From assembly GCA_030762895.1 (NCBI GenBank), contig CM061069.1, forward strand, positions 86,189,548 through 86,253,547: DNA of 64,000 nucleotides, in the 5' to 3' direction. Position 1 is the stretch's first letter, and every line of letters begins with the position of its first letter. This DNA comes from Sophora flavescens. Its lineage: Eukaryota > Streptophyta > Magnoliopsida > Fabales > Fabaceae. Positions 47,783 through 57,837 of the stretch are shown in pieces. A model generated the notes under the pieces. That model was not told where the DNA came from. It worked only from the letters and a program-made list of their open reading frames with translations, and ran no database searches. Made by a program: the position numbers and the translations under genes.

Positions 47783-49309
47783 CTATTTGTCTTCCCCATC
47801 AATCCTTTTATTTTTCAGTACTCTATGTGGGAAGGTAATTGGTGGCACGTACTCCTTTTCAGCCTCAACAACAACAGAAGGTTCAGGTGTTACCTCAACA
47901 ACTTTCTTATTTTTTTCAGGGGCTGGTTCTGCAACCTTTCCGGATATCAAAGTAATTGCACTTACATTAGGATTTGGAACATTAGGATTCACCACTGTTT
48001 GTGCAGGTAGTTGGTTCAATCCTTGAGCTTGCTGGATGGCATTCATCGAAGTGGCAAGCTGTCCAATCTGTGTCTGCAAAGTATGAATACTAGCATTCGT
48101 TCGCTGCTAAAACTGGAGATTGTTTGCAGCCATTTTCTTGACAAGGTCCTCTAGTGAAGGTCCAGAAGGTGCAGAGGTGGTCGCTTGGGGAGAATTCTGT
48201 GGTGGTTCCAGCGGTAACATTGGTTGTTGCTGTTGTGCAGATGAGTTTCCATACCGAAGGTTTGGATGGTTTCTCCAGTTGGGGTGGTACCTATTAGTGG
48301 AAAGGTCAGGAATACTGTACTGGTTCTGATTGTTGCCTTGATTGTAAAGATTGGCTGCATATGCTTGAGGGAAATCAGTGACTGACTCATCTTTCAGAAT
48401 GGGGCATGCATTGGTTAGGTGTTCAGGAGAAGTACAGATACCACACAACCTTGCTGTTTGAACTTTATCCACTGCCAACTGTTTCACTAGATAAGTAATC
48501 TCATCAAGTCTGGTTTCAAGGGCCTTGTTGGAAGAAGAAACATAGATCTCATTCATACCCCTTGTTTCAACAGAATTGTTTCTAGTTGTGAACTGTTGGG
48601 AGTTGAGTGACATGTTCTCAATTAATGACTTGGCAGCAGTTGGAGTCTTATCAACAAGTGCTCCCCCGCTAGCAGCATCCAAAATGTTTCTATCCATTGG
48701 TAGCAATCCCTCATAAAAGTACTGAATATGTAGCTGCTCGGAAATCTAATGCTGAGGACAACTGGACACCAACTTCTTAAATCTCTCCCAGTACTCGGCC
48801 AATGATTCATTGCCTTGTCTAATGCCACATATTTCCTTCCTGATTGATGCAGCTCTGGAGGCAGGGAAGTATCTCTCTAGGAAGACTTTCTTCAAATCAT
48901 TCCAGGTTGTAACGGAATTCGGCTCAAGATAATACAACCAATCCTTCGCAGCACCTTGAAGTGAGAATGGGAAGGCTCTCGGCTTGATATGGTCTTCTAT
49001 TATTCCTTCAGGTCTCAATGGTGTAGAGCAAACAACCTGGAATTCTTTCAGATGCTTATGCGGATCCTCACCCGCAAGACCACTAAACCTTGGCAACAAG
49101 TGTATTAAACCAGATTTCAATTCAAAAGGAGCAACGACATAAGCATATTCAATACATAAACCATTGTAATTAACATCAGGAGCAGCAAGCTGTCTTAATG
49201 TTCTTTGATCAGCCATGTTATCACTATTGGTTGGTGAACTAGTGCTAGCCCGAATTGGTCTACGGCGTGTGTGCAAGGTTCTCTCAATTTCAGGATCGAA
49301 ATCAAACAA
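47783..49309 (-). pseudogene. gag: Athila gag (element B), three in-frame stops
   Basis: It starts MFDFDPEIERTLHTRRRPIRASTSS (49309). Capsid motifs: GLIHLLPRFSGLAGEDPHKHLKEFQVVC, FPFSLQGAAKDWLYYL, FLERYFPASRAASIRKEICGIRQ, ESLAEYWERFKKLVSSCPQH. TAG stops lie at about 48743, 48104 and 47780. The first two stand where relatives have Gln. After the first stop the protein goes on in the same frame (LPMDRNILDAASGGALVDKTP) to the knuckle CGICTSPEHLTNACP (about 48440-48400) and a Gln/Pro-rich part. No frameshift was seen in 1.5 kb. Confidence 0.9.
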
Positions 49310-49390
49310 ATTAGAACAACCAGACCTAGTAGCCCGAACTAATTCAGCAGAAAATTAAAAAGAAAAAATATGCGAAAATAACAACAAGAG

Positions 49391-49408
49391 CCCCCGACAA
49401 TGGCGCCA
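49391..49408 (-). other. Primer binding site (tRNA-Asp type) of element B
   Basis: The minus strand reads TGGCGCCATTGTCGGGGG, three bases from the LTR end at 49412. It differs by a few bases from the element A site. Confidence 0.88.
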
Positions 49409-49411
49409 ATT

Positions 49412-50494
49412 TGATCCGCTGTCGCACACGGGTCAAAAATGACTAATTGGAAAACTGAAACTGTAGTTAGGGAACGACAACTCGAGTATCGTATCACAAG
49501 GACTCTTGTATTGTTATTAACCTCAAAATCAGTTTTTTTGGGGGTGGGGGTGGGGGGGGGGGGGGGGGGGGTTAGGATTAAAGATTCGATTAAGAAAAAC
49601 AGTGCAAATAAGTGATTGTCAATAAGCTAAAATGATTAATCTACTGTTTCGGTTTCCCAACTATCATTGATTCATATAAATTCCATGCCCTAAGCGGATT
49701 CTAATCCCTTTTCGATTGTAGCAGCAATTAAACAAGCGCAATTGACACTACGAGATATATGTCCCTAATTTCAGAATTAAGCAAACGGAATTAAGCTATC
49801 GTGAATTAAGCAAACACGATCAATCACACGCGAATTAAGCAAACACGATCAAGGTATAGGAACATGTAATCATCGAAATTAATCAATACTTATTCTATAT
49901 AACTTGAATTAAGCAAACAAGACATATAGGATAATATTAAAGGGGAAAAGCAAAAAGATTGGGAATTATAGAACCTCAAGTGTCGACGGAAACCGATTAC
50001 AGCAGATTAATCCCTGGTGATTAGTTCTCCATTACAAACATAACACAAAACCTTGAAAATAATTCGCAGCAGTGGTGGTTCTTCATTGATTGGTTTTCTC
50101 GCGAGGCGAGATGGTGATTCGCGAGGCGAGACAGAAAGGGTGACATCTCTGGCACAGTTAGGCCTTCAGGCTCGTGAGGCGAGATCCTATCTCGCGAGGC
50201 GAAACTTCCAGAATTGCTTTTCCACTGTTTTCTTCATTTTCCTTGACTCTAAGTGCTTCACTTTCAACCTGAAACAATAAAAGGAAACGAAAAGCATATT
50301 GTTGGTAAAGAGACTCAAACTGCTTTATTTGACTCAAAATTAACTAAAATATCCTAAAACTACTTAATAGACTCAAAATGATGCTTGAGGACAATTAAAT
50401 CCAAATTTGGGCGAAAACGAGATTAAACTCGAATAATTAGCACAAAAACCACAGTCTTACTAGTTATAAAACTAGATGAGTCAGAGGCTTATCA
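49412..50494 (-). repeat. 5' LTR of element B (1083 bp, two internal deletions)
   Basis: Compared with the 3' LTR it lacks about 105 bp (equivalent to 41925-42030, with a six-base filler GTGGTT), which includes the TATA-like box, and exactly one 73-bp word unit (equivalent to 42111-42183). A G-run of 20 lies at 49552-49571 in a G-rich tract from 49540; the 3' LTR has a much shorter run there. Confidence 0.9.
49540..49571. repeat. Poly-G tract in 5' LTR of B
   Basis: GGGGGTGGGGGTGGG followed by an uninterrupted G run; C-rich on the coding strand of element B, about 130 bp before the primer site. Length may be affected by sequencing error. Confidence 0.85.
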
Positions 50495-50929
50495 CCGTGA
50501 CACCTCCAGCACCGTCGTACCTATTCCAGAGGTAGATGAGGGGATGGAGGAGGATCCTTTGGAGGACTTGGAGATGGAGCCCGAGTATCACCCTCTTCCT
50601 GACGATATTGACCCTGAGGGTATGGATGGAGATATAGCATCTTCACCGGATACTCCTAGTGCGGGTGGGGATGACTATCATGGTCTCCTCAGTGGATATC
50701 ATTAGTATAGACCAGCTGTAGTAGTTGATTCTATTTTTGGGTAGTGATCTTGACAATCTGTTATTCTGGCTACTGAGAGCCATTGAGTTTTTGAGATGTG
50801 GTTCCAAACGATTGCTACGTGCTTAGATATGTTTTTATTTCTTTACTTTGTTTAGCTTTGAGAATGGCCTATCCTTATAAAGGCCCTATGAACAACCGAT
50901 GATGTTGTTGTATGTATAAAGTTATGATG

Positions 50930-50936
<7 letters not shown>

Positions 50937-50977
<41 letters not shown>
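50937..50977. repeat. (CA)n microsatellite in 3' LTR of C
   Basis: About 20 AC units, at the position of the (AT)n run at 32874-32942 in the 5' LTR. Confidence 0.95.
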
Positions 50978-50981
<4 letters not shown>

Positions 50982-51167
50982 TACACACGCACACGTTTGG
51001 GTATGTTATTTGTATGAATAAGTGAAGAAGAAAAAAATAATTTACCACCATTTTATGTAATAAGTGAAAAACTTAGTAACTATTATTTTCCGAAAGTAAC
51101 CAGCAAATCATTTTTAATGTTTTTTTCCGCAATAAGTCCGAAATGTAGCGCTAAGGATGGTGTTACA

Positions 51168-51423
51168 CTTATTTGTCTCTAAAGTGAGTATGTTAATATG
51201 GATTTATACTTATTCTAATAAAGTGCATTGAGATCTTCATTCATTTTTTTTAAAGGCAAAAAGGCATGCATAGGCATCACAATAGTGGAGGACATCCCAA
51301 CTAGGTTGGCACCTCAACCACTACCAATCATCTGCAGCACACCCGATTTATTAATAAAAACAAAAGAAACAAAAAACATGGGGGGGGGGGGGGGGGCAGG
51401 CATATACCTAACCCATGAAGGAA
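51168..51423. other. Junction of element C and the LINE 3' end
   Basis: After the LTR end at 51167 comes about 70 bp of AT-rich flank. An oligo-T run at about 51247-51254 may be the poly-A tail of the minus-strand LINE. A 17-G run lies at 51380-51396. No gene. Confidence 0.55.
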
Positions 51424-53295
51424 TCAACTAAATCTAAAATTAGGAAGACCATTCCTATTACGAAAAAGGTCTTCCCCAATGAAAGTAGGATAAGAATCCC
51501 ACCAATAAAATCCCTGAATAGACAGACCATGTGAGGCAAGTTTATCAGCACAACTATTGCCTTCACGATAAATATGAGAATAAACAAAATTCATATTCCT
51601 AGATATAAACAAACAATTAGACCATCTATTCATAAGATGCCAAGGAACTATGTTAATATTCTTGAAGGCCGAGATGACTAATTGAGAATCACATTCTAGC
51701 CAGAGATGGTTCCAACCTTTATCGTTAGCCAGCTCAATTGCAAACATGGCACCAATCAATTCAGCATGGAGAGCATTAGAAACACCAATGTGAGCAGAAA
51801 AACAACCAAGAACATCCGCATCTTTATTTCTAAAAATGCCACCACAAGATGCTACACCAGGACATCCCATGGCAGCCCCATCTGTGTTACACTTCACCCA
51901 GTTAAATAAAGGAGTATGCCAAAGCACCTATTTAATGGTAGGAGCCTTGCATAAGTTAGTATCCACCGAAAACTGATGCAAAATCCTGATCTCAGTAGAG
52001 GAAGCTGAAACCGAGCCTTTACTAAGCCTACCCGACAGTGAACAATTAGCAATAACAAGATTTCTAGCAGCAGGGAATGGGATTGCTGTATTGTCAAACC
52101 TTATTCTTTTTCTACAATGCCAAATGACCCAAATAATGTTTGTAATTCCAGAAAGCACCAGATCCTTGGTCTGTGAACTCCATCGCTTGTTACACAAGTC
52201 AAGAATAGATAACAACGAGGAGGAGTCCAAAGAGCATAAAAGGATGCTCCTCAACCAGTTCCACAAAGCTTTAGCAAAGTTACACCTGAAGAATAAATGT
52301 TCTGTAGACTCCTCTGTGGCATAGCACAGATTGCATATTGACACAACAGTGCAGCCCTTGGACCTTAAGTTTTCATCAGTAGGCATTCGGCTATGAAGAA
52401 TTCTCCACAAAAGAAAGGATTTCGAAGAGGGAATGCTGGGAGACCAAATCGATTTACACCAAGGAAGAGGGTGACCTAAAGGATTCTGAAAAAGGAAAGC
52501 CTCCTTGAGAGATAAGCTACAAGAACCAGAGTTCCACCTAATTGTATCATCACAGTTCTGGACTTGAATTGTTACCTTCTCCACTTCAGTAATGAGACCA
52601 GGTATCTTCTGCAACAGCACAGCAGGGATACACCATTTACCATCTTTGATAAAGTCACTGACCTTAGAACACAGCAAGGAGTGAGCTTCAATAGGAACAT
52701 TAGCCATGTTAACTATTGGCATGTAAGTCCATGGATCGGACCAGAAGTTAATACTGGTGCCATTTCCAATTTGCCAAGATAAATTCTGCATAACAATTGG
52801 AAACCAGTTCTTGATGCCAATCCAAATGGATGAGCTGATATGATGACTGACACATGTGCCTTTGCTGATAACTCTGGCTCGAAGAATGTTACACCATTGA
52901 TTATGAGAAGATACCAACTCCCAGCTAAGTTTTAACATAGCTGCATTGTTAATAGTTCTGATGGATCTTAATCCCAACCCTCCTTCCTGAATTGGAGCAC
53001 AAACCTTACTCCAAAAAATAGTAACAACCTTCTTGGCATTAATGTTACCAGCCCAGACGAAACTTCTAATCCATTTGTCAATAGTTTTCAGTAAGTAAAT
53101 GCGGCAAAAGAGTAAACAAGATAAAGTCGTAAATCAACATACTTTGTATGATGGAAGAGACTACCTGAACCCTGCCCATAATAGAGAGTAAACAACCTTT
53201 CCAAGAGGCTAGTTTACTCTTGATTCTGTCAGCAATTGGCTGGAGATGAATTTTCCTAGGCTTCCCTTGGAATAAAGGAATACCCATATAGTTGA
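51424..53295 (-). pseudogene. LINE ORF2, C-terminal part: RT end, zf-RVT, RNase H
   Basis: RT thumb region from 53287: MGIPLFQGKPRKIHLQPIADRIKSKLASWKGCLLSIMGRVQVVSSI. A frameshift lies near 53090. The zf-RVT region (52977-51928) has the zinc ligands CNLCYATEESTEHLFFRC and the conserved WRILHSRMPTDENL. A TAG at 51928 separates it from the RNase H domain, whose four acidic catalytic positions are intact: Asp in CNTDGAAMG, Glu in HAELIGAM, Asp in ECDSQLV and Asp in GNSCADKLA. The protein ends at 51424. RNase H in plant L1 elements removes RNA during target-primed reverse transcription. Confidence 0.9.
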
Positions 53296-53312
53296 CACTA
53301 GTGCAATAAGTG
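53296..53312. repeat. CACTA left terminal inverted repeat
   Basis: CACTAGTGCAATAAGTG. Pairs with the right end, CACTAGTGGAAATAATG on the minus strand from 60060. Confidence 0.9.
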
Positions 53313-53340
53313 CTTTTTACGTCAGTTAAAATTGATTTTA

Positions 53341-53620
53341 TACGTCAGAATATTGTCTGACGTAAATACAGCTGATGTTAATAGTTAATATTTTAACGTC
53401 AGTTGTTTAAACAACTGACGTTAAAAATAAAACTATTAATGTCAGTTCTTTAACATAACTGACGTTAATTATGTTAAATATAACGTCAGCTGTGTTAAAG
53501 AACTGACGTTAAAGGTTTTAATTTTAACGTCAGTTGTTTATTTCAACTGACGTTAATAATTTACTGTATATTTTATAAAATGCTATTAACGTCAGTTGTT
53601 TGATACAACTGACGTTTTTT
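53341..53620. repeat. CACTA left subterminal palindromes (about six)
   Basis: Palindromes built from arms AACGTCAGTTG/CAACTGACGTT. The one at 53391-53426 is a perfect 36-bp palindrome. Others lie near 53341, 53437, 53480, 53524 and 53587. In CACTA elements subterminal repeats are bound by the TnpA-type protein. Confidence 0.9.
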
Positions 53621-53828
53621 TTTAAATTCAGTTTTAAAATATCACTCCCCTCGCCTATCCCCTCGCATTCAAGTAAATATCCCAAGAATACGTAATATCA
53701 CACACATTACAGAATTGCAAACACTCCCCTTAAATTTCAATATTAACACACAGAACAGAAATATACAAAGGAACACTCGGGGACTTAAAACCAAAACCCA
53801 TGTATAGGAAAAACATAATTATCTACAA

Positions 53829-53829
<1 letters not shown>

Positions 53830-53895
<66 letters not shown>
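53830..53895. repeat. (AT)n microsatellite
   Basis: About 33 AT units in the left arm of the CACTA element; a shorter run lies at 53940-53956. Confidence 0.95.
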
Positions 53896-53898
<3 letters not shown>

Positions 53899-53993
53899 TT
53901 TAGTCTCTAATGTCTAAAAACAAAACTACCAATCTAAAGATATATATATATATATACAAGTTATTAATTAGTTTCTAAAGTCTAACAAAAAAA

Positions 53994-56971
53994 CTATTCA
54001 TCTAAGTAATGCGAAGGTATCTTGTCAATTCCTTTTTCAGCCGCATACTTGAAGAAGAATTCATCTAAGCGCATCCTCAAGTCTCTAAACTCATCTTCTT
54101 GAAGAGGCGATTGGTCGTTAAATGCCTACACACGTTCAAATAATAACAATAACATTAACGCAAGTCATCTTCAAAACTATAATATATAATCTAACAAGTT
54201 GTTTAAATATTACCTTAGTCCATCTATCCTTAATAGATGCGGAGACTATGTTCAACATATGAAGCATCACATAATAGCCGCACGACCACCCGTCAATTTG
54301 AAATCGAGACTACAAACAAAATTAATTTCAATGTCAGTTGAATATACATATAAATTTGTAATTATAATATTAATTATTTGATAAATAAACTACCAAACCT
54401 TGAGGAAGGTCCATTCAGGATTTGCTTTAGCCTTAGAAGTCCTACTTCTCCCGTTGGCGCAGCTTATGCTACCCGCCTTCAGCGCGTTATCATAAACAAA
54501 TAATCATGTCAGTTAACAAATTCATATATCATGTGTGTAATAAACTAAAAACAACGGATATTAAAACTTAAATTAAATTTAAGATTAGTTACTTACGTAT
54601 TTACAGCTTCCACCACTTCGTGTGGCGGGTTTTGGTGGAGAGAGCAGAAGAATATGACAGTATGCCTAGACGGGTGAAGTACGAGCAACTGCCAATGGTT
54701 TTTCATACAGTAGGGAGCCAGATATAATTCTTTCCGATTGTCTCCCAACAAGTTTCCTATGTATTTACTAAATGCATTGCCAGCAAAGAATTGGGGCAGA
54801 AGGGCTGATGGCTCTAAGAAGCCAGAACCGATGCAACGCCCTTATCAAGCTGAAGACGATGGAGATACCTAAGATATGAAAAGGTGTGGATGTTAATTAC
54901 ATAATATATATATTGAAATTAAAATAAATTATTAAATGGAAAAATACAAAAAATAAATAAGTTATAAAATTAAAATTAACTTACGTGCACCAGAGACTCA
55001 AAACCGTGCTGGCCATCCAGACGTTATTTCTGCAGGCGTTCCCGAGATCTTCACCACAGAAGGAAAATATCCTCTGTTGATCTGGGCGTGCCACCCATCC
55101 ATCGTGCTCCAATGGACATTCAAAAATCTGAAACGCATAATCCTCACCAAGTGAGAACAAACGAGTGACAGGTGACAGCGACACCGACGTCGACTTGGCC
55201 TTCAATTTAGGAAAAATAAAATAGATAAGTTGTTGATAATTAAAAAAAACACAAGTAATTATTTGACTAATTTGGACATTAATAATGAATACATACCTTT
55301 GTTAACATTTCGAGGTCACGTCGTTTGAAGTCCAACTCAAGCTCACACCTTTTCATTTCCAACTCATGCTCATGGCGTTGGACTTCCAACTCCCGCTCCC
55401 TAGCTGCCAACTCATCGTCCTCCACATGTGCCCTACTATAACTCTCTTTTGTGCTCACATGTGAAGGGTTGGCATGCCCTGCGGTGTCCGGGGATGAACC
55501 GACGGAGGAAAGCTCTCTGGCAAGCGCCTGCTTGAAATCTTGGTTGGATATTAAGCTTTGCATCAGATGTGTTGTAATAGCAGGGTTGGACATGAGGTGC
55601 TGAGTAATGTCATTCAAAATTGATGCTTCATCGACCACCCGCTTTCGTGAAGCAGACTTGCCATAATATTCTTTGATGGTCACGTTCCTATGAACACCGA
55701 TAAACCGACCAGGATGGTCTTTCTTGCCTAGAGCAGTCATCAAGACGCCCCGCCGCCCGGAAGGGACGAATGAGCCCCCGGGAGGATTGTGATTTAAGAT
55801 CCATCTACAATGAAAAAATTAAATAACGTGCAAGTGAAAAGTGTTAAAAATATCTATACAAATATCAATTGAAATCAAGTTAATTATTTACTTACAATCT
55901 TATCTGCCACTTCGCGAGTGGCATCAACTTTAAAAGATCCCGTCTTTGTCATGCGGCCGACTAACCAGACATCCTCGCGGTCGATGTCCGACGGAGGACT
56001 TAATGGTGTGCCCTCAGGCACCTCTCCTCTTTCAATCCTAGCAGAGTGCTCTTCCCGCTTCGCCCTCAGCCTATCCGCCATCATCTGCTCGATCCGAATC
56101 TGGTACCCACCCTGAGACATGGTGTGGCGGTGGACGTTCTTCGCCTGATTCCGCCGACCCTTATCTGCCTTAGCCTATTCAAACAAAAACACATAATTAA
56201 ATACAGTTAAATGACCTATAAGAAGCATACAAAATTAACTTAATCAACTAACCTAAAATTCTCCATCCTGTCGACTCCTAGCAAACATATCCCAAGTATC
56301 CTGATCAATCCAGGGATAATCCGAGAACATTTTATCAAGTCGCTTCTTCCCAGATACATAGTACCTGGTAAGATCATGCTTGAACCCATTCCAACGCTTT
56401 AATGCCATTTTCATACATTTTTGACGATGACCCTCGTCATTTGGCACAGTCCAAGCTACCTACACATTAAATACATAACAACTGGATGGATTATAACTCG
56501 GATAATTATCTAATAATGTAAATCAAATGAATGTAACGGAAAAATATCGTAATAGCCTCCCAAATCTTATCCTTAACGTTCTGTGGAACGTCATTCCAGT
56601 GGTTGTAGTTGATGCTTACGTGCTGCTTCGCTTGTAGAAACACCCACTTATTAAATTCTTTAGCACGGGGTCCATGGGAATTTAGATTAGCATCGAAGGA
56701 CACCTCAAGCTTCTGTCCGCTATGCCTGTCCTTCTCTAGTTTCTTCAACGACGTGGCTCCTCTACCCCGTTTCCTATGAGCCTGTGATGTCTGTATGGAC
56801 AAAAAAAATGATAAAATAGAGGGTTGTAACATTATAAACTTACATTAAAAATAAGGACTAAATACAGTATATAACATGTAAACTTACACTAGAATCAGGC
56901 ATAGGCGCGATCAGGTCTTGTGTAGGCCCCACAGTGTCCTCCCGTGCATGTGGGCTATCCAACTGATCCAT
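53994..56971 (-). pseudogene. CACTA-encoded Transposase_24 / Ulp1-like protein, multi-exon, decayed
   Basis: Exons read on the minus strand: 56971-56888 (MDQLDSPHARED..., donor GTAAGT); from 56790 a Transposase_24-type part (AHRKRGRGATSLKKLEKDRHSGQKLEVSF...WNDVPQNVKDKIW); about 56460-56250 (VPNDEGHRQKCMKMALKRWNGFKHDL, ending in a TAG); 56174-55896; about 55800-55297 (TALGKKDHPGRFIGV and a Glu/Arg coiled coil); about 55200-54985; 54868-54597 with KNHWQLLVLHPSRHTVIFFCSL; about 54485-54399; 54309-54214 with QIDGWSCGYYVM; 54125-53994. The last exons form a C48 (Ulp1-like) peptidase fold: His in HWQL, Gln, and Cys in WSCGYYV. The usual catalytic Asp position reads Cys (FFCSL), which I recall from other plant CACTA copies. 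One frameshift near 54836, the TAG and one unclear donor suggest a pseudogene. Confidence 0.78.
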
Positions 56972-57703
56972 ATGTATGCCTGTTCAGAAACAATATATAT
57001 TTATTAACATAGGTTATTAGGAACATTCCTTTGAGCAAATTCTATAAATTCTCCCACCCCCTTCAAATACTCAGCACTAGTGCACTTACAAACCATCCAA
57101 CTACGATCCATAACTAGATAGGTTCTGTAAATATACAAAACATATATCCAATATAAGGACAATACGGGAGATTGAAAACTAGTTTTTGAAGATTGCCAAG
57201 AACTGGTCACGGCCTGGCAGTGATGTCCATCACAGCCGTAACGTGCCAACTGAACCAGACCCTCACAGGCAGAACTGATCACGGCCTAGCCGTGATTAGC
57301 ATCACGGCCGTGACAGACCAACCAACAGAGCAACATACACTCAAAACCAAAAATAGAGACATTCCAAACAACTCAAACTCACAGTTTCAAGTTTCAACTA
57401 CTGAGACTACAGTTTCAACATACACTGAAAACCAAAAATAAAAAATGTGCCCTAAAGACTCGCCAAAAATAGGTGCTCGCGTGGTGGTGGGGAGGGGAAC
57501 TCGAGTGGTGGCCAACGTTCGATGTGGTTACTGAGAGCAGAGGGACAAGGAGAGTTAGTGCGCGGGAAGGGGCAAAAGAGAGATGTCAAGTTATTGCAAA
57601 GAATGAGCGGGAAAGACAGAGTTGGGGGTTACGAGTGTACCTCACGGTGGTGGCGAAGAAGCCCTTGCGGTGGTTGTGGTGGAGATGAGCTCGCGATTAG
57701 GGT

Positions 57704-57741
<38 letters not shown>

Positions 57742-57837
57742 CGTGATGAAAAGAGAAGAACAGAGACGTACAGAGCGAAGTGCAGAAGGCGCGCGGGTGT
57801 AAACGTTATAATCAAAAACTAAAATTGAAACAACATT
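56972..57837 (-). promoter_or_regulatory. Upstream region of the CACTA gene, GC-rich leader
   Basis: No protein recognised. On the minus strand it leads into the first exon. It contains two copies of a palindromic phrase near 57190-57310, a G-rich stretch (57470-57700) and a (GTGAGA)n microsatellite at 57704-57741. A TSS near the right palindromes is likely but unproven. Confidence 0.45.
57704..57741. repeat. (GTGAGA)n microsatellite
   Basis: Six GAGAGT/GTGAGA units; CT-rich on the strand of the CACTA gene, a common feature of plant 5' leaders. Confidence 0.9.

Larger units (their letters stand above)
41275..50494 (-). mobile_element. Athila-type LTR retrotransposon B, nested in 3' LTR of C
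   Basis: On the minus strand: 5' LTR 50494-49412, primer site, gag, protease, RT, RNase H, integrase, 3' UTR, 3' LTR 42507-41275. LTR ends are TGATAAGCC and AGCGGATCA. Target duplications are CTGTG (41270-41274) and CCGTG (50495-50499); the uninterrupted relative at about 32448 reads CCGTG. All coding domains are present, but stops and at least one frameshift inactivate it. The two LTRs differ in length (1083 and 1233 bp). Confidence 0.93.
40981..50705 (+). pseudogene. ORF-like tract inside the element C LTR (3' copy, split by B)
   Basis: Segments are 40981-41274 and 50495-50705. The first segment is open for 73 codons (MDPEPRMAYSGTRSLTFEDAANSGAWVINPGAHNVTYTGP...), then meets a TAG that is CAG in the 5' LTR copy. 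The open run goes on as YLVDRGELEFHPPLVDHLPEAAP up to the B insertion. After B, a different frame reads EVDEGMEEDPLEDLEMEPEYHPLPDDIDPEGMDGD and ends YH-stop. The frame change is shared by both LTRs, so it predates insertion of C. I do not recognise the protein. Confidence 0.5.
32045..51167 (+). mobile_element. Tekay-type chromovirus C, 5'-truncated, host of element B
   Basis: It comprises a truncated 5' LTR, tRNA-Met-type primer site, degenerate gag and pol with C-terminal chromodomain, a polypurine tract, and a 3' LTR starting TGTAACACCTCG at 37804 and ending GGTGTTACA at 51167. The 3' LTR is split by Athila-type element B (41275-50494). The 5' LTR lacks about its first 3.0 kb, so no 5' target duplication can be tested. 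Stops and frameshifts throughout pol show that it is old. Confidence 0.9.
37804..51167 (+). repeat. 3' LTR of element C, split by element B
   Basis: It starts TGTAACACCTCG shortly after the chromodomain stop and a GAGGAGGAAT purine run. It ends GTTACA at 51167. Without element B it is about 4.14 kb (37804-41274 plus 50495-51167). At 40420-40640 it contains several short inverted repeats of the type CCTTGT-n-ACAAGG and CATTGT-n-ACAATG. Confidence 0.9.

Noticed and set aside
47783..48026. Plus-strand ORFs of 111 and 115 codons across 47675-48026
   Set aside because: Shadows of the minus-strand gag-protease of element B.
57473..57710. Two overlapping ORFs rich in Trp, Arg and Gly
   Set aside because: They lie in the G-rich leader region upstream of the CACTA gene and run opposite to it; no motif.
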